From Cellulomonas taurus (GTDB lineage: Bacteria > Actinomycetota > Actinomycetes > Actinomycetales > Cellulomonadaceae), in the NCBI RefSeq assembly GCF_012931845.1, contig NZ_CP051884.1:434001-498000 (forward strand): DNA of 64,000 nucleotides, given 5' to 3'. The notes beneath the pieces were generated by a model. It made no database searches, was not told where the DNA came from, and saw nothing but the letters and a program-made list of their open reading frames with translations. This document shows, piece by piece, positions 8,934-16,986 of the stretch (position 1 is the first letter of the stretch; the number at the start of each line of letters is the position of its first letter). The translations under genes were made by a program, and so were the position numbers.

Positions 8934-9799
8934 CCACCGCACCGACGCTGGCCCGCACCCGAGCGGAGCTGAGCGTGGCACTGCGACCGGTCAGCCGGGC
9001 GGTGGTGATGACGATGGGTGCCCTGCACGACGGGCACCTGGCCCTGGTCCGAGAGGCGCGCGGTCGCGGCGAGCAGGTGGTGGTGACGATCTTCGTCAAC
9101 CCGCTGCAGTTCGGCCCCACCGAGGACCTGGACCGCTACCCGCGCGACCTGGCCGGCGACCTGGAGCGCCTGACCGGCCCCGGGCTCCTCGGTGCCGGGG
9201 ACGTGGTCTTCGCCCCCGAGCCCGACGAGGTCTACCCGGACGGCGACCCGGTGGTGCGGGTGTCGGCCGGTGCGATCGGCGAGGTGTACGAGGGAGCGAT
9301 CCGCCCGGGTCACCTGGACGGGGCGCTCACCGTCGTCCTGAAGCTGATGCACCTGACCCGGCCGGATGCCGCGATGTTCGGCCGCAAGGACGTGCAGCAG
9401 CTGGTCGCCGTGGCCCGGATGGTCCGTGACCTGGACCTCGGCCTGACCGTGGTGCCGGTGCCCACCGTCCGGGACGCCGACGGCCTCGCGCTGTCGTCCC
9501 GGAACGCGTACCTCAGCGCCGACCAGCGGGAGACGGCCCTGGCCCTTTCCCGCGCCGTCACCGCCGGTCAGCGGGCGGCGGCGGACGGTGCCGGACCGGA
9601 CGCCGTGCGCGACGCCACCCGCGCTGTGCTGGTCGCCGCCGGGATCGAGCCCGACTACGTGGCGTTGGTCGACCCGCAGACCTTCGGCGACATCCCCGAC
9701 GACCGGGCCACCCAGCCCGGGGCGGTGGCGGTGCTCGCCGTGGCAGGCCGGGTGGGCGACACCCGGTTGATCGACAACATGGACGTGAGGTGGGCGTGA
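8930..9799 (+). CDS. panC: pantothenate synthetase (PanC)
   Basis: ATP-dependent ligation of D-pantoate and beta-alanine to pantothenate, in the cytoplasm. The 289-residue length is usual. Signature blocks are [16 protein letters not shown] (ATP-binding HXGH-type), [44 protein letters not shown] and LSSRNAYLS. The start overlaps the DUF2520 stop, and panD, which supplies the beta-alanine, follows immediately. Confidence 0.97.
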   Translation: MTTAPTLARTRAELSVALRPVSRAVVMTMGALHDGHLALVREARGRGEQVVVTIFVNPLQFGPTEDLDRYPRDLAGDLERLTGPGLLGAGDVVFAPEPDEVYPDGDPVVRVSAGAIGEVYEGAIRPGHLDGALTVVLKLMHLTRPDAAMFGRKDVQQLVAVARMVRDLDLGLTVVPVPTVRDADGLALSSRNAYLSADQRETALALSRAVTAGQRAAADGAGPDAVRDATRAVLVAAGIEPDYVALVDPQTFGDIPDDRATQPGAVAVLAVAGRVGDTRLIDNMDVRWA

Positions 9800-9801
9800 C
9801 C

Positions 9802-10278
9802 ATGCTGCGCCCGATGATGATCGGCAAGATCCACCGCGCCACCGTGACCCAGGCCGACCTGCACTACGTCGGTTCGATCACCGTGGACGCGCACCTGCTC
9901 GCGGCGGCTGACCTGCTGCCAGGGCAGCAGGTCGACGTGGTCGACGTGACCAACGGTTCCCGGCTGACCACCTACGTGATCGCGGGGGAGCCCGGCTCCG
10001 GGCAGATCTGCATCAACGGCGCCGCCGCGCACCTGGTGCACCCCGGCGACGTGGTGATCCTGATCGCCTACGGCATGCTGGACGACGCCGAGGCACACAG
10101 CTACGAGCCGAAGGTGGTCCTGGTGGACGCCGACAACCGGATCGTCGACACCGGCCACGACCCGGGCACCGTCCCGGCCGAGTGGACCGAGCGGTCCGGG
10201 CTGCATCCCAGCGGACTGCCCTTCGACGACGGTCGGTCCGCCGTCACCGGTGACGCCGAGCCGGACGGCGGTCGGTGA
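9802..10278 (+). CDS. panD: aspartate 1-decarboxylase (PanD)
   Basis: Pyruvoyl enzyme that makes beta-alanine from L-aspartate for PanC. The protein is 158 residues. The self-cleavage site is the Gly-Ser of HYVGSITVD. Starting at ATG 9802 places this serine at position 25, the canonical number, so I prefer it over the in-frame GTGs at 9790 and 9796, although GTG 9796 overlaps the panC stop. The catalytic region [15 protein letters not shown] and [12 protein letters not shown] are intact. The C-terminal extension beyond about residue 115 is acidic and longer than in E. coli PanD. Confidence 0.95.
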   Translation: MLRPMMIGKIHRATVTQADLHYVGSITVDAHLLAAADLLPGQQVDVVDVTNGSRLTTYVIAGEPGSGQICINGAAAHLVHPGDVVILIAYGMLDDAEAHSYEPKVVLVDADNRIVDTGHDPGTVPAEWTERSGLHPSGLPFDDGRSAVTGDAEPDGGR

Positions 10279-11981
10279 GCACACCGGTCCTGGCGCGCAG
10301 CCTCGCCGCACCCGCACCCGGGTGGACCATCACCGCCGACGCGATCGTGGTCGGATCCGGGATCGCCGGGCTGACCGCCGCCCTGGAGCTGCGCAGCCGG
10401 GTGGACCGGGTGCTGCTGGTCACCAAGGGCGAGCTGGTGTCCGGCTCGACCATCTGGGCGCAGGGCGGCATCGCGGCCGCCCTGGACCCGACCGACTCAC
10501 CGGCCGCCCACCTGCGCGACACCCTGGAGGCCGGGGTGGGGCTCTGCGACCCGCGCGCCGCCGAGGTGCTGGTCACCGAGGGCCCGGCCCGGGTCCGGGA
10601 ACTGGTCGCCGGGGGTGCCGTCTTCGACACCGCACCCGACGGCAGGATCGCCCTCACCCGGGAGGGTGGCCACCGCGCCGACCGGATCGCGCACGCCGGG
10701 GGCGACGCCACCGGCGCCGAGATCTCCCGGGCCCTGGTCGCCCAGCTCGCCGCCGTCCGCGAGGACCCGGGCATCGAGGTGATCGAGCAGGCCCTGGTGC
10801 TGGACGTGCTCACCGCCGCCCCGGACGCCGACGGTCGACCCGGACCGGTCTGCGGCGTCACCCTGCACGTGATCGGTGCCGGGTCCCGGGACGGTGTCGG
10901 TGCCGCGCTGGCCCCGGCCGTGCTGCTGGCCACCGGCGGGATCGGCCAGGTCTTCCGGTCTTCGACCAACCCGGCGCAGGCCACCGGCGACGGGTTGGCC
11001 GCCGCGCTCCGGGCGGGTGCCGCGGTCGCCGACATCGAGTTCGTCCAGTTCCACCCCACCGTGCTGTGGCTCGGCTCCGGGGTGAAGGGCCAGCTCACCC
11101 TGATCTCCGAGGCGGTCCGGGGTGAGGGCGCGATCCTGCTCGACGTCGACGGGCACCGCTTCCTGCCCGCCGCGCACCCGATGGCCGAGCTCGCCCCCCG
11201 CGACGTCGTCTCCCGGGCCATCGTCGACCAGTTGGCCCGCACCGGCTCCGACCACGTCCTGCTGGACGCCCGGCACCTGGGCAGCGCGGGAGCCCGACGC
11301 CGCTTCCCGACCATCGCCGCCCGGCTCGCCGAGCACGGACTCGACCTGGGCGCCGACCTGATCCCGGTCGCCCCCGCACAGCACTACCACTCGGGCGGGG
11401 TGCTCACCGACCTGTCCGGCCGGTCCACGCTGCGCGGGCTGTACGCGGTCGGCGAGGCGGCCTGCACCGGCGTGCACGGCGCGAACCGGCTGGCATCGAA
11501 CTCGCTGCTCGAGGGCCTGGTCTTCGCCCACCGCGCCGCCCACGACGTCGCCGACCGGGTGGGCCGTGGCCGTCTGACCCACGCCGACCCGGTGCCGCGC
11601 GCCGGCGACAGCGCCCTGGTCTCCGGCGCCGCCCGGTCCCGGGTGCAGCGGATCGCCACCGCCGGACCCGGGGTGCTGCGCTCCGCCGAGGGCCTGGCCA
11701 CCGCCGCCGAACGCCTGGCAGCCGTCCGCACCGACGCGCACCGGGTCGGCGACGGGGGAGTCGCCCCGATCGCCGACCCCCAGGTCGCCGAGTGGGAGAC
11801 CACCAACGTGCACCAGGTCGCCACCGTTCTCACCGCGGTGGCCGACACCCGGACCGAGTCCCGGGGCGGGCACGTCCGCACCGACTTCCCGGAGCGGGAC
11901 GACGCGTGGCTGGTCCGGGTGCGGGCCGAGCTCGACCCCGACGGTCGACTGCTGCGCACCCGCGCACCGGTCGCCGACTGA
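10275..11981 (+). CDS. nadB: L-aspartate oxidase (NadB)
   Basis: FAD enzyme oxidising L-aspartate to iminoaspartate, the first step of de novo NAD synthesis. The 568 residues include an N-terminal FAD fold ([15 protein letters not shown]), [13 protein letters not shown], the active-site segment [30 protein letters not shown] and the flavin-contacting [22 protein letters not shown] start overlapping the panD stop (GTGA). nadC follows after 28 nt. The usual partner nadA (quinolinate synthase) is not in the window. Confidence 0.95.
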   Translation: MSTPVLARSLAAPAPGWTITADAIVVGSGIAGLTAALELRSRVDRVLLVTKGELVSGSTIWAQGGIAAALDPTDSPAAHLRDTLEAGVGLCDPRAAEVLVTEGPARVRELVAGGAVFDTAPDGRIALTREGGHRADRIAHAGGDATGAEISRALVAQLAAVREDPGIEVIEQALVLDVLTAAPDADGRPGPVCGVTLHVIGAGSRDGVGAALAPAVLLATGGIGQVFRSSTNPAQATGDGLAAALRAGAAVADIEFVQFHPTVLWLGSGVKGQLTLISEAVRGEGAILLDVDGHRFLPAAHPMAELAPRDVVSRAIVDQLARTGSDHVLLDARHLGSAGARRRFPTIAARLAEHGLDLGADLIPVAPAQHYHSGGVLTDLSGRSTLRGLYAVGEAACTGVHGANRLASNSLLEGLVFAHRAAHDVADRVGRGRLTHADPVPRAGDSALVSGAARSRVQRIATAGPGVLRSAEGLATAAERLAAVRTDAHRVGDGGVAPIADPQVAEWETTNVHQVATVLTAVADTRTESRGGHVRTDFPERDDAWLVRVRAELDPDGRLLRTRAPVAD

Positions 11982-11997
11982 GGCGACCGACGGGCCC

Positions 11998-12003
11998 TAG
12001 GCT
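11998..12003 (+). promoter_or_regulatory. -10 element of nadC, leaderless type
   Basis: TAGGCT ends 6 nt before the nadC GTG, with no SD between. nadC can therefore be transcribed on its own in addition to read-through from nadB. Confidence 0.5.
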
Positions 12004-12009
12004 GCGGGG

Positions 12010-12897
12010 GTGAGCGATCTCGATGGGCAGTGGCTGAGCCGGACCGTGCGGGTGGCGTTGGACGAGGACCTGGGCCCCGAGCCCGGCCGCGACCTGACCA
12101 CCCAGTCCACGGTCCCGAGCGACCTGATCGGCACCGCACACCTGGTCGCCCGCCAGGACGGGGTCGTGGCAGGTCTCCCGGTCGTCGCCGAGGTCACCGC
12201 CCAGGTCGCCGCCCGCCTCGGTCTGCCCGCCCCCGCCGTCGACCAGCGGGTCGCCGACGGCAGCCGGGTCGCCCGGGGTGACGTCCTCGCGGTGCTCACC
12301 GGCCCGGTGCAGGTGCTGCTGATCGCCGAACGCACCGCCCTCAACCTCGCGTCCCGTGCCTCAGGCGTCGCCACCCACACCCGGCGCTGGGCGGATGTGC
12401 TCGACGGCTCCGGCGCGCAGGTGCTGGACACCCGCAAGACCACCCCCGGACTGCGCGAGCTGGAGAAGTACGCGGTGCGCTGCGGCGGCGGTACCAACAA
12501 GCGGATGGGCCTGTACGACGTCGCCATGATCAAGGACAACCACGTGGTCGCGGCCGGTGGCATCACCGCCGCGATCGACGCCGTCCGTGCCCGGTTCGGC
12601 GACGTGCCGCTGCAGGTCGAGGCGGATACCCCCGCGCAGGCCCTGGAAGCGGTCGCCGCCGGTGCCCGGTTCCTGCTGTTGGACAACATGCCGCCGGAGG
12701 TCCTCACCGAGGTGGTCACCGCGGTGCGTGCGGGCGAATCCGGCACCGGCCGGGTCGAGCTGGAGGCCACCGGCAACCTCACCCTGGACCGGGCAGCCGC
12801 GGTCGCCGCCACCGGGGTCGACTACCTCTCCGTGGGGGCGCTGACCCACTCGTCGCCGATCCTCGACCTCGCGCTCGACCTGGTCGACGGGCTCTGA
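12010..12897 (+). CDS. nadC: nicotinate-nucleotide pyrophosphorylase, carboxylating (NadC)
   Basis: Quinolinate phosphoribosyltransferase: quinolinate plus PRPP gives nicotinate mononucleotide and CO2. The 295-residue length is typical. Characteristic segments are LAERTALNLA-like IAERTALNLASRASG, DTRKTTPGLRELEKYAVRCGGG, NKRMGLYDVAMIKDNH, and VEADTPAQALEA with the barrel end LLLDNMPPE and LEATGNLTLD. GTG start at 12010, chosen for the TAGGCT element 6 nt upstream. Last gene of the cofactor cluster; a strong terminator follows. Confidence 0.96.
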   Translation: MSDLDGQWLSRTVRVALDEDLGPEPGRDLTTQSTVPSDLIGTAHLVARQDGVVAGLPVVAEVTAQVAARLGLPAPAVDQRVADGSRVARGDVLAVLTGPVQVLLIAERTALNLASRASGVATHTRRWADVLDGSGAQVLDTRKTTPGLRELEKYAVRCGGGTNKRMGLYDVAMIKDNHVVAAGGITAAIDAVRARFGDVPLQVEADTPAQALEAVAAGARFLLLDNMPPEVLTEVVTAVRAGESGTGRVELEATGNLTLDRAAAVAATGVDYLSVGALTHSSPILDLALDLVDGL

Positions 12898-12901
12898 CAC
12901 A

Positions 12902-12940
12902 CGACGAGGCCCCGGGATATCCCACCCCGGGGCCTCGTCG
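12902..12940. terminator. bidirectional terminator between nadC and the GlsB-like gene
   Basis: A perfect 15-bp GC-rich stem (12902-12916 with 12926-12940; arm CGACGAGGCCCCGGG) has a 9-nt loop. It lies between convergent genes and lacks a long T-tract, as is common in actinobacteria. The same stem core occurs at 38961-39001. Confidence 0.85.
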
Positions 12941-12951
12941 AACCAGTGGTG

Positions 12952-13218
12952 TCAGCCGCGAACGCCCTTGCGGCCGGTGATCGCACCGTAGATCGCGAGC
13001 ACGATCACGGAACCGACGATCGCCAGCGCCCAGGTCTGGATGGACCAGAAGTTCTCCAGCGGCGCATCGAAGAGGATGCTCCCCAACCAACCGCCGACCA
13101 ACGCACCGATCACACCCAGCAGCAACGTGGCGAACCAACCGCCGTTGTCACGCTTGAGGATCGCCTTCGCGATCGCACCAGCGATGAGCCCCAGAATGAT
13201 CCAGCCGAACAGTCCCAT
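12952..13218 (-). CDS. GlsB/YeaQ/YmgE family stress-response membrane protein
   Basis: An 88-residue, very hydrophobic protein of the transglycosylase-associated (YeaQ/YmgE) family: GLFGWIILGLIAGAIAKAI, GVIGALVGGWLG and a third segment WALAIVGSVIVLAIYG, ending KGVRG. Its function is unknown; the family is often stress-induced. ATG 13218 is preferred over an upstream in-frame start at 13254 because a textbook AGGAGGTT sits 5 nt before it. The gene is monocistronic and converges on nadC. Confidence 0.9.
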   Translation of the reverse strand: MGLFGWIILGLIAGAIAKAILKRDNGGWFATLLLGVIGALVGGWLGSILFDAPLENFWSIQTWALAIVGSVIVLAIYGAITGRKGVRG

Positions 13219-13303
13219 GTCAACCTCCTCTTTCGACGGAGATGACCTTGACACCGCGCGGACGGTTCCGCATCCGGAAGACCGGGGGTGTGTGACCAGC
13301 GCC

Positions 13304-13924
13304 TCAGCGTGCGCCGACCGCCACCGGCTCGGCAGCGGGATCGGCCTGCTCAGCCCGGAAGATGATCTTGAGGATCGGGAAGAACACCACGAACGAGATC
13401 AGCGCGTTGATGATCATCGTCACCACATCCGCCCCGGCCTCACCGGTCGCACCCCAGCGCCCGATCATCCACTGATAGATCGGATCCTTGTAGAAGCCCT
13501 GCAACCAGGCGGCCAGGAACGTGATGATCACGTACGCCACCGCGTACCAGGCGGCTGCCCGCCACGGGTTCGAGGTCGACTTGAACGTGACGTTGCGCTG
13601 CAGGAAGAAGTTGATCACCTGGGCGATCAGCAACGTCAGCTGCACCGCCAGGAAGTACGCCAGCCCGCCGCCACCGTCCGGCAACGCCCCCGCCGGATAA
13701 TCGAAGATGAAGAACGTGCTGCCATCGGCATTCGTCGTCGTGCCCAGCACCTGGAACGTGGTGTCCACCAGCGACGTCAGCCCGAACACCCACTTGAGGA
13801 TCGGCATCAACGCCAGCTGGAGCACGGTCATCCCCATGCTGATCAGACTGAACACCACGAACTCGGCGGTGGCGGGCCGCGCCGTCGCGAAGGCACCCCA
13901 CCAGCGCCGGATGCTGCTGACCAT
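13304..13924 (-). CDS. GtrA-like family membrane protein
   Basis: A 206-residue membrane protein with about four hydrophobic segments (near 20-45, 85-110, 125-145 and 165-188). The segment AQVINFFLQRNVTFKS matches the GtrA signature in which an asparagine and aromatic-arginine pair precede the second half. GtrA-like proteins are thought to move lipid-linked sugars across the membrane or to assist cell-surface glycosylation. An insert between helices 1 and 2 (TTTNADGSTFFIFDYPAG) is longer than in small GtrA proteins. No glycosyltransferase lies next to it. ATG 13924 has GAGGA upstream. Confidence 0.7.
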   Translation of the reverse strand: MVSSIRRWWGAFATARPATAEFVVFSLISMGMTVLQLALMPILKWVFGLTSLVDTTFQVLGTTTNADGSTFFIFDYPAGALPDGGGGLAYFLAVQLTLLIAQVINFFLQRNVTFKSTSNPWRAAAWYAVAYVIITFLAAWLQGFYKDPIYQWMIGRWGATGEAGADVVTMIINALISFVVFFPILKIIFRAEQADPAAEPVAVGAR

Positions 13925-14122
13925 GCGACGTCCTCTTCCTCACCGGGCGTCGGCGGGCCCCGACGCTCAGGGGTCAGACAAGCCGATGCCGGACGGCGGG
14001 CGGGGGTGATCCGGGCAACCTGTCGTCCTCGGCGCACAGGTTGTGTGGGCGGTTCGGCGCGAGTGCTCGACCCGCGCCCCCTGATCGGCTCCGGGTCGAG
14101 CTTCCCGTCGGCTGCGGTCTCG

Positions 14123-14128
14123 TACCGT
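14123..14128 (+). promoter_or_regulatory. -10 element of the proline iminopeptidase gene, leaderless type
   Basis: TACCGT ends 6 nt before the ATG at 14135, and no SD is present. Confidence 0.45.
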
Positions 14129-14134
14129 GGCGGC

Positions 14135-15073
14135 ATGTACCCACCCGTGGAACCGTCCGCCTCCGGCTGGCTTGATCGGCCCTTTGGAGCGCGCCTGTAC
14201 TGGGAAGAGTCGGGGACATCCGCGGGTATCCCGGCGCTGTATCTGCACGGCGGGCCGGGCAGCGGCTTGGGTGCCGGCGGCTATCGCCGGAGGTTCGATC
14301 CCGAGCGCTACCGGATCGTCGGCGTGGACCAGCGCGGTTGTGGGCGTAGCACCCCGTGGGCGATCGATGACCTCGCACACCTGGACTCCATCACCACCGA
14401 CGCCCTGATCGCTGACATCGAGGCGCTCCGCTCCCACCTCGGAATCGACGCGTGGTTGGTACACGGCGTCTCCTGGGGATCGACTCTCGCCCTGGCATAC
14501 GCCCTCGCATGCCCGGACCGGGTCACCGGACTCGTGCTGACCGCGGTCACCACCGGCGGCCGGGAGGAGCTCGACTGGATCACCGAGGGTGTGGGCAGGA
14601 TCTTCCCCGAGGCGTGGCATCGGTTCGCTGCTGACGTCCCCGTCGGCGTCCGGGTGGTCGAGCATTACGCACGCCTGCTGCGTGATCCCGAGCCGGCCAT
14701 CCGGGCTCGAGCAGCCGACGCGTGGGACATATGGGAGGCGACCCACGTTTCGCTCGACCCGGGGTGGGTGCCGGGACCTCTCCACGCCGATCCGCGCGAG
14801 CGTGCCAACTTCGCGACGCTGGTGACGCACTTCTGGGCGAATGACTGCTTCCTGGTAGGGGACCAGGCGGTGCTCCGCCGCGCGCACCAGCTGACCGGCA
14901 TTCCTGGCGTGCTGATCCACGGGCGCCGCGACATCAGCGGACCGGTGATCACGCCGTGGCGGCTGCACCAGGCGTGGGAAGGCAGCGAGCTGCACGTCGT
15001 CGAGGCCGAGGGGCACGGCGGGACGGCGGAGATGGAACTCACGCGTCACGCGCTCGACCGGCTCCGGCGCTGA
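14135..15073 (+). CDS. pip: proline iminopeptidase-like alpha/beta hydrolase (peptidase S33)
   Basis: A 312-residue alpha/beta hydrolase that removes N-terminal proline from peptides. The S33 markers are the oxyanion-hole motif HGGPGSG, VDQRGCGRSTPW, the nucleophile elbow GVSWGSTLAL, the acid in HGRRDISGP and the catalytic His in AEGHGG. Length matches prolyl aminopeptidases. ATG 14135 is chosen because the leaderless -10 is next to it and the protein begins at the family's usual N-terminus. Base composition is slightly less GC-rich than its neighbours. It ends 27 nt before a convergent tRNA gene. Confidence 0.9.
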   Translation: MYPPVEPSASGWLDRPFGARLYWEESGTSAGIPALYLHGGPGSGLGAGGYRRRFDPERYRIVGVDQRGCGRSTPWAIDDLAHLDSITTDALIADIEALRSHLGIDAWLVHGVSWGSTLALAYALACPDRVTGLVLTAVTTGGREELDWITEGVGRIFPEAWHRFAADVPVGVRVVEHYARLLRDPEPAIRARAADAWDIWEATHVSLDPGWVPGPLHADPRERANFATLVTHFWANDCFLVGDQAVLRRAHQLTGIPGVLIHGRRDISGPVITPWRLHQAWEGSELHVVEAEGHGGTAEMELTRHALDRLRR

Positions 15074-15100
15074 CCCGCCACATCGAACTCGGCTCGTCGG

Positions 15101-15173
15101 TGGGCCCCGTGGGGATCGAACCCACAACCCGCGGATTAAAAGTCCGCTGCTCTGCCAATTGAGCTAGAGGCCC
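15101..15173 (-). tRNA. tRNA-Lys (anticodon TTT)
   Basis: A 73-nt cloverleaf on the minus strand. The acceptor GGGCCTC pairs with GGGGCCC (one G-U), D-loop is AGCTCAATTGGCAGAGC, the anticodon loop is CTTTTAA giving TTT (Lys), and the T arm is GTGGGTTCGATCCCCAC. The discriminator is A; CCA is not encoded. Confidence 0.97.
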
Positions 15174-15249
15174 GGTGCACCCGCCAGCCTAGCGGTGGCG
15201 CCGGGCCTCCCCGTGCGGGTCAGCGTGCCCGATCCGGCGGGGCAGCGGC

Positions 15250-15753
15250 TCACCGCGTCCGTGCCACCTCGCGCAGGAACCGTGCCGACCGCTCCTGCAA
15301 CCCGGCGATCCGCAGCTCCCGCATGATCAGCAGCTCCTCGTCGGTGGCCTGCCCGGCCTCGGTGCGGGTGGGCTTGCGGCGCACGTTGGTGGAGCAACGG
15401 AAGTCGGTGCACAGCAGGGTGCCGATGGTGTCGCCCTTGCGTCCGGCGGCACCGGCGCGGCGGGCGACGTAGAGGCCGACGTCGTCGGTGACGATGACGT
15501 CCTCGCACCAGCCGCAGACGGCCTTACGGCGCTTGCCGGTGCGTTCGGCGGCGCGGAGCAGGACGCCGATCAGTTCGCCGTCGACCTCGGCGACGACGTA
15601 GGAGGACAGCGGGGCCCTGCGGTCACGCCAGCCGAGGAAGTCCAGGTTGTCCCAGTCGACGGCGTCGAGGTCGGGGAGGGTGGCGTTGGCGGCTTCGCGG
15701 CGGGAGGCGTTCACGAAGGCGGCGCGGATCTGCTGTTCGGTCAGGGCATGCAT
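15250..15753 (-). CDS. FBP/FusB-like protein with C-terminal treble-clef zinc finger
   Basis: A 167-residue protein of the FBP_C (fibronectin-binding protein, EF-G-binding) family. The zinc ligands are CGWC (C80, C83) and CTDFRC (C115, C120). FusB relatives bind EF-G and free stalled ribosomes, conferring fusidic acid tolerance; actinobacterial members are uncharacterised and mostly chromosomal, so a housekeeping translation role is likelier than acquired resistance. The ATG at 15753 is the first of two overlapping ATGs (ATGCATG). A possible upstream Cys-rich micro-ORF and terminator-like hairpin precede it. The tRNA-Lys gene lies downstream on the same strand. Confidence 0.85.
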   Translation of the reverse strand: MHALTEQQIRAAFVNASRREAANATLPDLDAVDWDNLDFLGWRDRRAPLSSYVVAEVDGELIGVLLRAAERTGKRRKAVCGWCEDVIVTDDVGLYVARRAGAAGRKGDTIGTLLCTDFRCSTNVRRKPTRTEAGQATDEELLIMRELRIAGLQERSARFLREVARTR

Positions 15754-15791
15754 GATGAGGGGTCCTTGCGATGGCGGTGTGCGGGGTCGAC

Positions 15792-15811
15792 AAAATCCCG
15801 CGTCGCCGGGA
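15792..15811 (-). terminator. terminator-like hairpin between the micro-ORF and the FBP gene
   Basis: On the minus strand TCCCG (15811-15807) pairs with CGGGA (15800-15796), with a 6-nt loop, and is followed directly by TTTT (15795-15792). T-runs are very rare in this sequence. The position, between the micro-ORF stop and the FBP start, fits an attenuator. Confidence 0.4.
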
Positions 15812-15821
15812 CCTCAGGGGG

Positions 15822-15878
15822 TCAGGCGACGCCGGGGCAGTCGGGCGTGATGCAGGCCATGCAGGCCACCCCCACCAT
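15822..15878 (-). CDS. candidate 18-residue Cys-rich upstream ORF of the FBP gene
   Basis: ATG at 15878 is preceded by GAGGAG with 5-nt spacing (15884-15889), a much better SD than most genes here have. It encodes MVGVACMACITPDCPGVA, with cysteines at 6, 9 and 14 (CxxCxxxxC), and ends in TGA 68 nt before the FBP start. It could be a leader peptide sensing cysteine or charged-tRNA supply, a tiny zinc-binding protein, or chance. Nothing beyond the SD and composition supports it. Confidence 0.4.
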   Translation of the reverse strand: MVGVACMACITPDCPGVA

Positions 15879-16021
15879 CGGTGCTCCTCGTTCGTCATTG
15901 CTGCGGACCAGGGGCGACGGTACGCCGGTCATCGGGCGGGTGCCAGTGTTTTCCTGCCGGGTGCTGAGGCGAACGTGCCGTACGGGGGCGGTGCAGCACA
16001 TCGGTCGGCAGACGGTGTCGC

Positions 16022-16249
16022 TCAGCCGTCGTCGTCGGCGGAGCCGTTGAGCGGATCGGTGGAGCTGGTGTCGGTGGGTGCCGGCTCGGCCGGCCCGGGG
16101 CTGGTCGGCGCGATGGTGATGCTGATCGTCACCGCGGCGCTGCTGCCGAACTTCGCGTGGGCGATGCCCATCGTGGGCAGTCCGAGGGCGAGGGCGAGCA
16201 GCACGATGGCCAGCGTCAGCCGCTTCCGGTCACGCGAGCAGGCGCGCAT
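16022..16249 (-). CDS. small exported protein of the signal peptidase/TasA-like locus
   Basis: A 75-residue protein. A basic start (MRACSRDRKR) precedes a hydrophobic signal segment LTLAIVLLALALGLPTMGIA with a plausible AHA cleavage site, then KFGSSAAVTISITIAP and an acidic Pro/Thr/Ser tail. Its start codon lies inside the end of the signal peptidase gene, with GGAGGAC upstream, so it is translationally coupled. The post-signal segment resembles the first strand of TasA-like fibre proteins, but the similarity is too short to be sure. Unknown function. Confidence 0.7.
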   Translation of the reverse strand: MRACSRDRKRLTLAIVLLALALGLPTMGIAHAKFGSSAAVTISITIAPTSPGPAEPAPTDTSSTDPLNGSADDDG

Positions 16250-16982
16250 CGTCCTCCACCTCCCGTCGACTCGGGGCGCTCGCAGTCCGGGAGCGTCGTT
16301 CGCGGAGCAGGGCCAGTCCCTCCAGGGTGGCGAGGGCGGCGAGCGGGGGGCCGAGCAGTACCAGGCGACCGACCGGCGACCCGGCCCAGTCGAGCACCCA
16401 GCCCCACTTGGGGTGGACGTCGAGCACGATGCCGCGGACCTGGGACAGCGGGGTGGCGTCGGGGTCGGGGTTCGGGTTCGCGTCGCCCTTGGTGAAGATG
16501 TACGGCCGCATGATCGGCTCGCCGGTGTCCGGGTCGAGGGTGGGGACCATGCGGCCGGTGTCGGTGTCCTGTTGCATCACCGGCAGGGACTGGAGTGCGA
16601 CGATCCGGTGGGTGACGAGCTGATCCGATCCGACCGGCCAGAACGAGGCGACCTGGCCGACCCGGAGCTCGGAGGGGTCGCTGATCTGGCGCAGGACCAC
16701 GGCGTCCCCCGCGTCGAAGGCGCCCTCGGCGGAGCCGGACATCGACCCGGAGGTGACGATCATCAGGCGCTGGTCGTTCAGGGTGAACCACAGCGGCACC
16801 GCGACCGAGACGGCGTAGGCGAGGCCGAACAGCAGCACGATGGTCCACAGCCCGGCGGTGACCACGCGACGGCCCGGGGTGGGGGGCGTCTGGCGGTGCC
16901 GGGGCGGCGCGGGCGCACGACGGTCGTAGGCCGGTTGCGTGGCGTGCACGCTCCGGCGACCGAACGCGGCGGGTGCTGTCAT
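16230..16982 (-). CDS. signal peptidase I, ER/SipW type (Ser-His)
   Basis: A 250-residue membrane protease. The catalytic serine is in VTSGSMSG (S80), after one membrane segment (about 41-66). Instead of the Lys of ordinary bacterial signal peptidase I it has the LVTHRIV motif (H125), the mark of SipW and ER/archaeal enzymes that use a Ser-His dyad. A second hydrophobic segment lies near 205-225, and the start is a Pro/Arg-rich cytoplasmic tail. Downstream of, and 4 nt from, the TasA-like gene. The neighbours are its probable substrates, as SipW processes TasA. Confidence 0.88.
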   Translation of the reverse strand: MTAPAAFGRRSVHATQPAYDRRAPAPPRHRQTPPTPGRRVVTAGLWTIVLLFGLAYAVSVAVPLWFTLNDQRLMIVTSGSMSGSAEGAFDAGDAVVLRQISDPSELRVGQVASFWPVGSDQLVTHRIVALQSLPVMQQDTDTGRMVPTLDPDTGEPIMRPYIFTKGDANPNPDPDATPLSQVRGIVLDVHPKWGWVLDWAGSPVGRLVLLGPPLAALATLEGLALLRERRSRTASAPSRREVEDDARLLA

Positions 16983-16986
16983 CGGG

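Noticed and set aside
15250..15753. Acquired fusidic acid resistance gene (fusB)
   Set aside because: The protein is of the chromosomal actinobacterial FBP type with native base composition and no mobile element nearby; resistance cannot be claimed.
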